Shown here: positions 8,295 to 16,008 of the stretch, in pieces | Layout of the letters: each line of letters opens with the position of its first letter | How positions within the stretch are numbered: the first letter of the stretch is position 1 | Assembly (NCBI GenBank): GCA_029934775.1 | Contig: JAOZLO010000011.1 | Location: 1-18,699 of the forward strand | Length of the DNA: 18,699 bases | Source: Desulfocapsaceae bacterium | GTDB lineage: Bacteria > Desulfobacterota > Desulfobulbia > Desulfobulbales > Desulfocapsaceae | Reading direction: 5' to 3' | Translations under genes and position numbers: made by a program | The notes under the pieces: model-generated | The model's input: the letters and a program-made list of their open reading frames with translations, nothing else | Told to the model about the DNA's origin: nothing | The model's database searches: none

Positions 8295-9146
8295 ATGCAA
8301 ATTAAAACATTTGGAGTAATAGGTTCCGGTCAGATGGGAAACGGTATAGCTCAGGTTGCAGCAGCAAGTGGGCTTGACGTAGTAATGAGCGATATCAGTG
8401 ATGAGTTTACTGTAAGAGGTCTAGCAAATATCGAAAAGAACCTGAACCGATCTGTTGAAAAGGGCAGGATTGATGCGGATAAGAGAGCCGAAATTTTAGG
8501 CAGGATCACGACGACTACACAGCTGGCGGATATGGAATCAGTTGACTTTGTGGTTGAAGCTGCGGTTGAAAGAGAAGATCTGAAATTTAAAATTTTTCAG
8601 GATCTTGATTCGATCTGTCCGGACCATGTTATTCTCTCTACCAATACCTCCTCGATTCCTATTGGCAGAATTGCATCTCAGACAAAGCGGCCGGAAAAAG
8701 TTATAGGTATGCATTTTATGAATCCGGTTCCTGTTATGCAACTGGTTGAAGTAATTAAAGGCCTTGCCACCTCTGAAGAGACATTTGACACAACCTGGTC
8801 ACTCTGCGGGAAGTTTGGAAAGACTCCTGCAGAAGCAAATGATTTCCCAGGCTTTATTGCCAACAGAATACTGCTGCCGATGATTAATGAGGCAATTTTC
8901 TGTCTCTATCAAAATGTAGGAAAGCCGGAAGATATCGATACCGTAATGAAACTTGGTATGAATCACCCCATGGGACCGCTGGCCCTTGCTGATCTCATAG
9001 GGCTCGATACCTGTCTTGCGATAATGGAGACATTATATGACGGTTTCAAAGATTCGAAATATCGACCCTGCCCTCTGTTGAGGAAATATGTTGAAGCGGG
9101 ATGGCTTGGGCGCAAAACAGGAAAAGGATTCTACGATTATTCATGA
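8295..9146 (+). CDS. hbd: 3-hydroxybutyryl-CoA dehydrogenase
   Basis: A 283-residue enzyme of normal family length that interconverts 3-hydroxybutyryl-CoA (or other short 3-hydroxyacyl-CoA) and acetoacetyl-CoA with NAD(P). The Rossmann motif GSGQMG is at 10-15. Family active-site positions are present: Ser119/Ser120 after NT, His140 in MHFMNP with Asn143, and Asn190 in FIANR. The C-terminal domain ends [13 protein letters not shown], as is typical. A strong AAGGAG lies just upstream of the ATG. The stop overlaps the ATG of the M24 peptidase (ATGA at 9143-9146). A crotonase lies about 2.1 kb downstream, so the pair covers two consecutive steps of beta-oxidation or butyrate/crotonate metabolism in the cytoplasm. 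Direction of flux cannot be read from sequence. PaaH-type 3-hydroxyadipyl-CoA dehydrogenase is a related alternative. Confidence 0.93.
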   Translation: MQIKTFGVIGSGQMGNGIAQVAAASGLDVVMSDISDEFTVRGLANIEKNLNRSVEKGRIDADKRAEILGRITTTTQLADMESVDFVVEAAVEREDLKFKIFQDLDSICPDHVILSTNTSSIPIGRIASQTKRPEKVIGMHFMNPVPVMQLVEVIKGLATSEETFDTTWSLCGKFGKTPAEANDFPGFIANRILLPMINEAIFCLYQNVGKPEDIDTVMKLGMNHPMGPLALADLIGLDTCLAIMETLYDGFKDSKYRPCPLLRKYVEAGWLGRKTGKGFYDYS

Positions 9147-10360
9147 AAAAGGTTGCAGACAAAACGAGAGTATCCACTGGAGAAATAAATAAGAGGATTG
9201 TCAGGCTGCAGGATGGTATGCAGGAAAGAGGTGTGGATGGTGCTTTGATCATACAGAAAACCGATCTTTTCTATTTTGCCAACACCTCTCAGCAGGCATA
9301 TCTCTACGTGCCTTCAGCAGGTGAATGCCTTCTCATGGTTTTTAAGGATTTTGAAAGGGCAAAAGTTGAGTCACCCCTTGAGGAAATTATTTCCCTGGGC
9401 AGTGTCAAAGAGATTCCTCGACTGATTTCCAGTTACGGATATGTTTTTCCAAAGACACTTGGAATGGAACTGGATGTTCTGCCGGTAAACCTCTATTTTA
9501 TATATTCTAAAATATTTAAACAGAGTAAAATAGTTGATATTTCAACTGAAATTCGTCTTGTACGTGCAATAAAATCTGTTTTTGAGATAGAGAAAATTCG
9601 TCGGGCGGCATATTTGTCTGATAAGGTTGCATCCAGGGTGTCAGAGTTACTGGAACCAGGGAAAACTGAGATTCAGATGGCAGGAGAGGTGGAGAGTTAC
9701 GCCCGTAGTATGGGCCATCAGGGAATCGTTCGCATGCGTTTATGGGGCTGCGAACTTTTCTATGGTCATCTCCTGTCCGGGGCTGCCGCAGCTGTACCGA
9801 GCTATCTCGCCTCACCAACCGGTGGAGAAGGAGTAAGTGCTTTTGTCGGCCAGGGGGCAGGGTATAAAAAAATAACCATAGATGAACCGATACTTGTAGA
9901 TTATGTTTTTGCCCTGGAAGGGTATCTTTCTGATCATACCAGGATTTTTGCTCTTGGATCACTTCCTTCAGATCTAATGAAAGCACACCAGGCAATGCTT
10001 GAGATTCAAAATGAGACTGTTAAACAGGCAAAACCCGGGGTGGTGACCGGTGAACTTTATGAAATGATGGTATCCATGGCATATGAGCGTGGTTATGGAG
10101 ATTATTTTATGGGAGCGGGCGAGAGGAGAATTCGATTCACAGGCCATGGTATCGGCCTTGAGCTTGACGAATTCCCATTTATTGCCAAGGGGCAGAAAGT
10201 TGAGCTTAAAGCAGGTATGGTAATTGCAATGGAGCCTAAAGCGGTTTTTCCTGGTAGAGGTGTTGTTGGTATTGAAAATACGCATCTGGTAACAGAGACA
10301 GGACTGGAACCGTTAACGAAAATTTCTGATGAAATTACATTGCTGCCGATAGATGGTTAG
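9143..10360 (+). CDS. M24-family metallopeptidase (Xaa-Pro peptidase type)
   Basis: A 405-residue creatinase/prolidase-like protein with an N-terminal non-catalytic domain (about 1-165) and a C-terminal pita-bread domain. All five metal ligands are present with normal spacing: Asp253 (LVDYV), Asp264 (SDHTR), His335 (GHGIG), Glu364 (AMEPK) and Glu378 (GIEN). It is therefore likely an active dinuclear metallopeptidase removing residues next to proline, although M24 members with other activities exist. I chose the ATG at 9143, which forms an ATGA overlap with hbd; an in-frame ATG at 9101 would add 14 residues inside hbd and is less likely. No signal peptide is visible, so it should be cytoplasmic. 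Its coupling to an acyl-CoA dehydrogenase is odd and may reflect simple operon packing. Confidence 0.87.
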   Translation: MKKVADKTRVSTGEINKRIVRLQDGMQERGVDGALIIQKTDLFYFANTSQQAYLYVPSAGECLLMVFKDFERAKVESPLEEIISLGSVKEIPRLISSYGYVFPKTLGMELDVLPVNLYFIYSKIFKQSKIVDISTEIRLVRAIKSVFEIEKIRRAAYLSDKVASRVSELLEPGKTEIQMAGEVESYARSMGHQGIVRMRLWGCELFYGHLLSGAAAAVPSYLASPTGGEGVSAFVGQGAGYKKITIDEPILVDYVFALEGYLSDHTRIFALGSLPSDLMKAHQAMLEIQNETVKQAKPGVVTGELYEMMVSMAYERGYGDYFMGAGERRIRFTGHGIGLELDEFPFIAKGQKVELKAGMVIAMEPKAVFPGRGVVGIENTHLVTETGLEPLTKISDEITLLPIDG

Positions 10361-10392
10361 CCCTTAAGCCCTTAAGCCTTTACGCCCTTAAA
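10361..10392 (+). repeat. Four 8-bp tandem units (CCCTTAAG type)
   Basis: Directly after the peptidase stop come CCCTTAAG, CCCTTAAG, CCTTTACG and CCCTTAAA. The first two are identical and the others differ at one or a few bases. A small perfect hairpin TGCCC-gta-GGGCA follows at 10395-10407, without a T-run. The function is unknown; slippage-prone microsatellite DNA is the simplest reading. Confidence 0.6.
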
Positions 10393-10465
10393 CCTGCCCG
10401 TAGGGCATTATGTACCTTAACAGTTATGTTTCACCTTAAACTCTGAGTTCTCATGAGGTGTTGTA

Positions 10466-11209
10466 ATGATTGAAGATGTAGGAAAAGCCAGTGATCTAAA
10501 CCATGAGCAGACTGCAAAATATGTTGTCGATCTTTTTCATAGAACAATAATCCATCATGCTCTCTGGTTTGCTGAGGTCAAACATCAGATGGGAATGGAG
10601 AAAGCTCTCGAAGTACTGCACTCCGCCTCAAAAAAAAGCTATGCAATCCAGATGAAGCATCTTGGTGCTTTGCTCGGCTTTGAAATGAAAGATGGTGTTC
10701 CTGCTCCGTTACTGGATATGGCGCCGGAAAAACTGGAAGAATTGAAAAGTCGGGTTGCCAAAAACTGGCTGGTTAATGACGGTGTCTGGTTTCAGGCGAT
10801 TGAATTTTCACAGGGAATGAATGAGGCAAAACGGTGTAACGATTCCTGCTGGGCTCAATTCTCTCCATTCGAGGCCTCTTCAATAAAGCAATTTCTTGGG
10901 ATGGATGCAAATCCTGGACTTGAAGGTCTTAAACGGGCTCTTGGGTTCAGGGTGTACGAGGCGATTAATGTGCAATCGATTGTTGAAGAAACTGAAAAGA
11001 GTTTTGTTTTTCAGATGAATCAGTGTCGTGTTCAGAATGCGAGGAAGAGAAAAGGCCTTGAAGATTACCCATGTAAATCCGGTGGGTTGGTTGAATACAG
11101 CTATTTTGCCAGAGCCATAGACAGCAGAATAAAAACAGAATGTTTAGGGTGTCCTCCGGATGAGCATCCCCCGGAATGGTTTTGTGCCTGGAAATTTTCT
11201 CTGGAGTAA
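10466..11209 (+). CDS. DUF6125-like protein with conserved-looking cysteines
   Basis: A 247-residue soluble protein. It resembles the family annotated as DUF6125 or 'cytosolic protein', related in part to L-2-amino-thiazoline-4-carboxylate hydrolase-like proteins; this is recalled, not searched. The N-terminal half is helical with His-rich HHALWFAEVKHQMG (35-48). The C-terminal half carries a cysteine pattern: Cys187, Cys203, a CLGC pair at 226/229, then Cys240 in WFCAW. Another CNDSC lies near 131-135. This could bind a metal or cluster; no function is proven. Start ATG has GAGGTG five bases upstream (10455-10460). It sits between the M24 peptidase and a crotonase, in a run of acyl-CoA genes, so a role in anaerobic carbon metabolism is possible but unproven. 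Confidence 0.65.
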   Translation: MIEDVGKASDLNHEQTAKYVVDLFHRTIIHHALWFAEVKHQMGMEKALEVLHSASKKSYAIQMKHLGALLGFEMKDGVPAPLLDMAPEKLEELKSRVAKNWLVNDGVWFQAIEFSQGMNEAKRCNDSCWAQFSPFEASSIKQFLGMDANPGLEGLKRALGFRVYEAINVQSIVEETEKSFVFQMNQCRVQNARKRKGLEDYPCKSGGLVEYSYFARAIDSRIKTECLGCPPDEHPPEWFCAWKFSLE

Positions 11210-11294
11210 TTATTGATGTCTCCGCTTATCGGAAGTCTGTACTGTCTATGGCACCATCAAAAATAACAATTTTGTAAAAAACTGGAGAGAACTG

Positions 11295-12077
11295 ATGTCG
11301 TGGAATAATATAGAAAAAAATGTAACAGGTGGCATTGCCACCGTAACGGTCAACCGCCCAAAAGCATTGAATGCCCTTAATTATGATACTCTCAAAGAGA
11401 TGCTTGATTGTTTTGGGGAAATTGGAAAAAATAAAGATATCCATGCTGTGATTATTACAGGAAGTGGAGAAAAGGCCTTTATTGCCGGAGCTGATATCTC
11501 TTTTATGGCTGAGCTTGAACCGATAGAGGCACGTGAGTTTGCAAAACTTGGTCATGAGGTTATGCATGTAATTGAGAACCTTCCACAGCCTGTTATTGCC
11601 GCGGTGAACGGTTTTGCCCTTGGTGGTGGATGTGAACTGGCCCTGGCGTGTGACATACGGTTGGCAAGTGAGAATGCAAAATTTGGTCAGCCGGAGGTTA
11701 ATCTTGGGGTTCTTCCCGGCTTTGGCGGAACACAGAGGCTGCCACGGCTCGTCGGCAAGGGGCATGCAAATGAACTGCTTTTTTCCGGTAAAATGATAAC
11801 CGCCGGGGAAGCATGCCGGATAGGGCTTGTTAACCGGGTTCTGGATCCGGAGAAACTGCTTGACGAATGTATCTCTCTTGCTGAAATGATTGTTGCCAGG
11901 GGCCCTGTTGCTGTACGTTTATGTAAAGAAGCGGTGAACAATGGACTTGAAATGGATCTGGCCAGAGGGTGCAGCTATGAGGCGGATTTGTTTGGAGTCT
12001 GTTTTGCCAGCAGAGATCAGGAAGAGGGAATGAAAGCATTTTTAGAAAAGCGTGCTCCGAAGTTTGTTGGAAAATAA
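11295..12077 (+). CDS. crt: Enoyl-CoA hydratase / crotonase
   Basis: A 260-residue crotonase-superfamily enzyme, of standard length. The oxyanion-hole region AFIAGADISFM lies near 56-66, and the second one around ALGGGCELA. Both catalytic glutamates of true hydratases are present: Glu114 (GGCEL) and Glu134 (QPEVNLG), 20 residues apart as in classical enoyl-CoA hydratase. GGTQRLPR follows. The enzyme should hydrate crotonyl-CoA or other short enoyl-CoA to the 3-hydroxyacyl-CoA, the substrate of the dehydrogenase at 8295-9146. GGAGAG stands just before the ATG. The 85-bp gap before it contains nothing I recognise. Exact chain-length preference cannot be told from sequence. Confidence 0.92.
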   Translation: MSWNNIEKNVTGGIATVTVNRPKALNALNYDTLKEMLDCFGEIGKNKDIHAVIITGSGEKAFIAGADISFMAELEPIEAREFAKLGHEVMHVIENLPQPVIAAVNGFALGGGCELALACDIRLASENAKFGQPEVNLGVLPGFGGTQRLPRLVGKGHANELLFSGKMITAGEACRIGLVNRVLDPEKLLDECISLAEMIVARGPVAVRLCKEAVNNGLEMDLARGCSYEADLFGVCFASRDQEEGMKAFLEKRAPKFVGK

Positions 12078-12100
12078 AATTTCTTATTATCTGGTTAATT

Positions 12101-13270
12101 ATGATAAAAACTGGACTCGACGTACTTCTTCAGGCACAGTCATCTCATTTCGGCAAAAAAAGACTTGGGCTGCTCTCCAACCAGGCATCTGTTAATCGTC
12201 AATTAATTCATGGGCGAATAGTACTGGAAAAAAAATTTGGTGATCAACTCTGTTGTCTATTTTCACCTCAGCATGGTTTTTTTGCTGAGAAACAGGATAA
12301 TATGATTGAGTCAGATCACAGTGTTGACTCTGTCACTGGTCTGCCGGTTTACAGTTTATATGGAGAGCATCGCAAACCGACACCGGAAATGTTTGCTGAT
12401 TTAGATATTTTATTGATCGATCTTGTAGATGTGGGCACCAGGGTGTACACCTTTCTCTATACAATGGCGTATTGTATGGAGCGGGCAGCTGAGAGCGGTA
12501 AGAAAATTGTTGTTCTTGATCGTCCTAATCCGATCGGTGGAGAGAGAATAGAAGGAAATATTCTTCGGCCCGACTGTCAATCTTTTGTAGGTTTGTATGC
12601 TCTGCCTATGCGACATGGTCTGACTTTAGGAGAGCTTGCATTCTGGATCAATAAAGAGTATGAAATCGGTGCCGATCTCGAGGTTATTCCACTGCAGGGC
12701 TGGAAGAGATCTATGGTATTCAGAGATACACTCTATCCCTGGGTTGCTCCTTCTCCCAATATGCCTACTCCAGAAACAGCTATGGTTTATCCTGGTCAGG
12801 TCCTCTGGGAGGGAACAGATATTTCAGAGGGGAGAGGGACAACGCTTCCCTTTGAGTTTGTCGGAGCACCATACTGGTGCCATGAAGAGATACTGGAACT
12901 GCTGCAATCTGTGGAATTGCCTGGTTGTTTGTTACGGCCTGTCGTTTTTGAACCCACCTCTGGGAAATATAGAGGTGAATCGTGTTCAGGTTTTCAGATC
13001 CATGTAACGGATACTGCCGGTTATCTGCCGTACAGGACTAGTCTTGCCCTGTTGCAGGTCGTGTTGAAGCTGTATCCGAAAACATTTTCATATAAACAGC
13101 CGCCTTACGAATATGAGTTCAAAAGACTGCCGATGGATCTTATTCTGGGGGACAAGGAGCTTAAAATCCAGTTGGAAGCTGGCATTCCTGTCACTGAAAT
13201 TGAGGCCGGTTGGCAGGAAGAGTTGCAGGTTTTTGACAAAAACAGGCATAAATATTTTCTCTATCGATGA
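12101..13270 (+). CDS. namZ: NamZ-like exo-beta-N-acetylmuramidase (DUF1343)
   Basis: A 389-residue protein of the DUF1343 family, whose characterised member NamZ cuts non-reducing-end MurNAc from peptidoglycan fragments. Family blocks in order: LGLLSNQAS near 23-31, SPQHG at 55-59, DVGTRVYTF from 110, DRPNPIGG from 140, MRHGLTLGEL near 171-180, SPNMPTPETA and then EGTDISEGRGTT. The protein starts MIKTGLDVLL with no hydrophobic leader, so it looks cytoplasmic, unlike the secreted Bacillus enzyme. No clear ribosome-binding site precedes the ATG; the crotonase stop lies 23 bases upstream, so read-through from it may drive translation. MurU/AmgK-like genes at the end of the window would use free MurNAc, which fits a recycling role. 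That link is inference. Confidence 0.82.
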   Translation: MIKTGLDVLLQAQSSHFGKKRLGLLSNQASVNRQLIHGRIVLEKKFGDQLCCLFSPQHGFFAEKQDNMIESDHSVDSVTGLPVYSLYGEHRKPTPEMFADLDILLIDLVDVGTRVYTFLYTMAYCMERAAESGKKIVVLDRPNPIGGERIEGNILRPDCQSFVGLYALPMRHGLTLGELAFWINKEYEIGADLEVIPLQGWKRSMVFRDTLYPWVAPSPNMPTPETAMVYPGQVLWEGTDISEGRGTTLPFEFVGAPYWCHEEILELLQSVELPGCLLRPVVFEPTSGKYRGESCSGFQIHVTDTAGYLPYRTSLALLQVVLKLYPKTFSYKQPPYEYEFKRLPMDLILGDKELKIQLEAGIPVTEIEAGWQEELQVFDKNRHKYFLYR

Positions 13271-13324
13271 GAAATTAGTAACTACTCATGGGATAAGCAT
13301 CTGAATTTCGCTAACTTCCGTACT

Positions 13325-13436
13325 TGTAACTGTTTACATGGTGCCGTAGATTTTTGCAGGCAGGCCTGTGCTGCGTATAAGTCATACGTAAGCAGGCGTG
13401 GCCGCGGAAAGATGCGGTGCCCTGTGAGCAGTTACA
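13325..13436 (+). repeat. 112-nt imperfect palindrome, ERIC-like repeat or structured RNA
   Basis: The ends TGTAACTG (13325-13332) and CAGTTACA (13429-13436) are perfect inverses, and pairing continues almost to the centre. By hand I count about 37 Watson-Crick and 9 G-U pairs, a handful of mismatches, a one-sided internal loop at 13370-13371/13391, and a tip CGTAT-AAGTC-ATACG (13374-13388). Only one opposition is A-C, so the + strand RNA folds better than the - strand RNA. It lies in the 196-bp gap between namZ and lpxD. Size and form recall ERIC-type intergenic repeats, but a cis-acting or small RNA is possible. Confidence 0.7.
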
Positions 13437-13466
13437 GAAATTAATCTTGTAGAGGCTGATTACGTT

Positions 13467-14534
13467 ATGACAGAAAAAGAAGTTTCTGTTGATTTTCTGG
13501 CCAGCATGGTAGAAGGAGAGGTCGAGGGGGACGGAGCAGTGCGGATTAGGGGTTTTGCTCCTCTGGACAGTGCTGGTCCCGGAGAAATTTCTTTTCTTAC
13601 CAGGGTAAAGGATGAAGAACTTCTCGATACAAGTGATGGAATTGCTTTTATTGTACCCCCCGGAGTAAAAAAGTATAATAATAAACCTGTAATTCGTGTC
13701 AAAGACCCTTATCTTGCTGTAGCGATTATTCATAGTTATCTCATAGAAAAACCGTTCAGCAATAGAGGTGTTCATCCACGAGCCTTTGTTGGAGAAGACT
13801 GTCGGCTCGGAAAGAAAATATTTATTGCTCCTCTTGCTGTGCTTGGCGATGGTGTGACAGTTGGTGAAAGAGTGACGATTGAATCCGGTGCCGTTATCGG
13901 GGATGATGTTACAATTGGTGATGACACTACCATCAAAGCGAATGTCTCTATCGGCCATGGATGTACTATTGGTAATCGGGTTACTATTCATTCGGGCACA
14001 GTGGTTGGCAGTGACGGATATGGGTATTCTGCAAATGAAAGAGGTGAACATTTAAAGCGGCCACAGGTTGGCACGGTCAGGATTGACGATGATGTTGAAA
14101 TTGGGGCAAACTGTGCCATCGACAGGGCCGCCTATGGTACTACCTGGATTAAATCCGGGGCTAAAATCGATAATCTGGTTCAGGTGGCTCATAATGTCAT
14201 TGTCGGAGAGAACAATTTGATTGTTGCTCAGGTTGGCCTTGCCGGTTCGACCACTCTGGGGAGAAATGTGGTGCTGGGCGGTCAGTCAGCGGTTGCAGGA
14301 CATGTCGTTCTAGAGGATCAGGTAATGGTTGCTGCGAGGGGTGGGGTGAATAAAAATCAACCCAAGGGTGCTGTTCTTGGTGGTGCTCCCGCGATACCCG
14401 TACGTCAATGGGCGAAATCCTGTGCTGTATTTGCAAAATTACCGGAACTTCAGAAGAGCGTGAGAGATAACAGTAAGGCAATTACCCGTCTTGAATCAAC
14501 CGGTGAAGGAAAAGATTCGGAGCAAAAGGATTAA
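13467..14534 (+). CDS. lpxD: UDP-3-O-acylglucosamine N-acyltransferase LpxD
   Basis: A 355-residue acyltransferase for the third step of lipid A synthesis, adding a hydroxyacyl chain from ACP to UDP-3-O-acyl-glucosamine at the cytoplasmic face. The N-terminal uridine-binding domain (about 1-100) contains FAPLDSAGPGEISFL. A left-handed beta-helix of hexapeptide repeats follows (about 105-320), with the catalytic His242 in VAHNV, and a C-terminal helix ending in polar residues. Length and order match LpxD. AGAGG at 13451-13455 precedes the ATG. It opens the lpxD-fabZ-lpxA-lpxI set, with 39 bases to fabZ. The 112-nt palindrome ends 30 bases upstream of its start, so its expression may be affected by that structure. 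Confidence 0.95.
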   Translation: MTEKEVSVDFLASMVEGEVEGDGAVRIRGFAPLDSAGPGEISFLTRVKDEELLDTSDGIAFIVPPGVKKYNNKPVIRVKDPYLAVAIIHSYLIEKPFSNRGVHPRAFVGEDCRLGKKIFIAPLAVLGDGVTVGERVTIESGAVIGDDVTIGDDTTIKANVSIGHGCTIGNRVTIHSGTVVGSDGYGYSANERGEHLKRPQVGTVRIDDDVEIGANCAIDRAAYGTTWIKSGAKIDNLVQVAHNVIVGENNLIVAQVGLAGSTTLGRNVVLGGQSAVAGHVVLEDQVMVAARGGVNKNQPKGAVLGGAPAIPVRQWAKSCAVFAKLPELQKSVRDNSKAITRLESTGEGKDSEQKD

Positions 14535-14573
14535 TATGTTGAATTACTCCAAGAGAATGCAAGGAGAGTGACG

Positions 14574-15026
14574 ATGTCAGAAGTTATTATACCGGAAAAT
14601 ATCGATATAGTGGAAATTTTGAATACCCTTCCACATAGATATCCCTTTGTTATGGTTGATAGAATAATTTCAATGGACATCGGTAATGAGATTAGTGGTT
14701 TAAAAAATGTTACCATAAATGAACCTTTTTTTCAGGGGCATTTCCCAGGTCGGCCGGTGATGCCGGGAGTTCTTATTCTCGAAGGATTGGCCCAGGTGGG
14801 AGGAATTATGGCGTTTTATGCTAACCCTGAGGCCATCGGGAAAAAACTCCTCTTCTTTGCAGGTATTGATAAAGCGCGTTTTCGCAGACCTGTTGTCCCA
14901 GGAGATCAGCTTATTTTGAATTTGCAGCTTATTAAACAGAAGCGTTCTTTAATGGTGATGACCGGTAAAGCTTTTGTTGAAGATAAGATTGTTGCCGAGG
15001 CAAAACTTATGGCCTCTTTTTCTTGA
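14574..15026 (+). CDS. fabZ: 3-hydroxyacyl-ACP dehydratase FabZ
   Basis: A 150-residue hot-dog dehydratase that removes water from 3-hydroxyacyl-ACP in fatty acid synthesis and so competes with LpxA/LpxD for the same acyl donors. LPHRYPFVMVDR is near 19-30. The catalytic pair His56 (QGHFPG) and Glu70 (LILEGLAQ) has the 14-residue spacing of the E. coli enzyme. I start at ATG 14574 because AAGGAGAG (14561-14568) is well placed; a GTG at 14568 overlaps that site. Its position between lpxD and lpxA is the classical arrangement. The gap to lpxA (163 bp) is unusually long. Confidence 0.95.
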   Translation: MSEVIIPENIDIVEILNTLPHRYPFVMVDRIISMDIGNEISGLKNVTINEPFFQGHFPGRPVMPGVLILEGLAQVGGIMAFYANPEAIGKKLLFFAGIDKARFRRPVVPGDQLILNLQLIKQKRSLMVMTGKAFVEDKIVAEAKLMASFS

Positions 15027-15061
15027 GCCGACGGAACACCATTCATCTAACTCTGGTCTAC

Positions 15062-15093
15062 GTGGTGCAAACCTTGAAGGTATTTGCAACCAC
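15062..15093 (+). repeat. Bulged hairpin in the fabZ-lpxA gap
   Basis: GTGGT-GCAA-ACCT (15062-15074) pairs with AGGT-TTGC-ACCAC across a TGA loop, with an AT bulge and a single A bulge, giving about 13 base pairs. No T-run follows, so it is not a typical terminator. It may be an attenuator, an RNA-processing site, or chance structure. Confidence 0.45.
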
Positions 15094-15189
15094 ATAATCT
15101 CAAAGTATACTCCTCAGTTCGAAGCCTATATTTGTCTCTTATTTTTATGCAAGAGCTTAAGGAGTAAGGTACTCAAACGGAAGGTTAGT

Positions 15190-15987
15190 ATGTCTATTCA
15201 TCCAGCAGCAGTTATTGACTCCAAGGCGGAACTTGATTCTACCGTTACAGTAGGACCATATGCAGTTATTGAAGCGGGAGTCCAAATAGGTGCCGATACA
15301 AAGGTTGAGCCCCATGCGGTTATTTCCGGACCAACCACTATTGGGGAGAGAAATCTCATAGGCTCTTTTGCCGTTGTAGGGGGGGCACCACAGGATTTGA
15401 GTTATAAGGGTGAACCAACAGAGCTGATAATAGGTTCAGATAACAAGATTCGTGAATTTGCTTCTATTCATCGGGGGACAGTTGAGGGTAACATGAAGAC
15501 TGTTATCGGAGACCATAACCTGTTGATGGCTTATACTCATACGGCCCATGATTGTATAATTGGAAATCATGTTATTCTCGCTAACGTGGCCACTCTCGCC
15601 GGACATGTTGAAGTTGGTGACCGAGCCTCGATTGGTGGCCTTGTTGCCATTCATCAGTTCTGCCGAATCGGGACGTACAGCTATATTGGAGGAGTCTCCG
15701 GCATCAGCCTGGACGTACCACCATATATTATCCTTGCAGGAACTCGTAATCGTACACGAATATCTGGAATAAATAAGATTGGTCTGAGACGAAATGGATT
15801 CAGCCGGGAGACGATAGGAAATCTGAGTAAAGCCTTTAAAATTATTTTCAGGTCTCCCAACCTGCTTATGAAAGACGCAATTGCAATTGCCAAGCAGGAG
15901 ATACCTGATTGCCCGGAAGTTTGTGCTCTTGTCAGGTTCTTCGAAGAATCCAGGCGTGGAGTTGTGAAACAGACAATAATGGACTGA
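15190..15987 (+). CDS. lpxA: UDP-N-acetylglucosamine O-acyltransferase LpxA
   Basis: A 265-residue enzyme for the first step of lipid A synthesis, transferring 3-hydroxyacyl from ACP to UDP-GlcNAc. It begins MSIHPAAVIDSKAELD and shows hexapeptide beta-helix repeats through about residue 190, the catalytic His120 in THTAHDC, and the block ATLAGHVEVGD followed by AIHQFCRIG. The C-terminal helical part includes INKIGLRRNGFS. I start at ATG 15190, with GGAAGG (15179-15184) just upstream; the frame is open back to 14974, but that would add 72 residues unlike LpxA. The gene ends 21 bases before lpxI. It works in the cytoplasm with FabZ and LpxD, which share its acyl-ACP pool. Confidence 0.95.
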   Translation: MSIHPAAVIDSKAELDSTVTVGPYAVIEAGVQIGADTKVEPHAVISGPTTIGERNLIGSFAVVGGAPQDLSYKGEPTELIIGSDNKIREFASIHRGTVEGNMKTVIGDHNLLMAYTHTAHDCIIGNHVILANVATLAGHVEVGDRASIGGLVAIHQFCRIGTYSYIGGVSGISLDVPPYIILAGTRNRTRISGINKIGLRRNGFSRETIGNLSKAFKIIFRSPNLLMKDAIAIAKQEIPDCPEVCALVRFFEESRRGVVKQTIMD

Positions 15988-16008
15988 ATTGTTGATAAAG
16001 GGATTTCA

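Noticed and set aside
9101..9142. Earlier start of the M24 peptidase
   Set aside because: It would lie fully inside hbd; the ATGA overlap at 9143 fits the coupling seen elsewhere.
11216..11266. 16-codon open frame before the crotonase
   Set aside because: Too short, no ribosome-binding site and no recognisable sequence.
13325..13436. Retron or group II intron RNA
   Set aside because: No reverse transcriptase gene is nearby, and the single long hairpin lacks intron domains V/VI.
13311..14051. 246-residue open frame on the - strand over lpxD
   Set aside because: It is a shadow of the lpxD hexapeptide repeats, and its end runs into the palindrome; no family resemblance.
14568..14573. GTG start for FabZ
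   Set aside because: It overlaps the AAGGAGAG ribosome-binding site that serves ATG 14574.
14974..15189. Upstream extension of LpxA by 72 residues
   Set aside because: Overlaps fabZ, has no LpxA-like sequence, and ATG 15190 has a well-placed ribosome-binding site and the usual MSIHP start.
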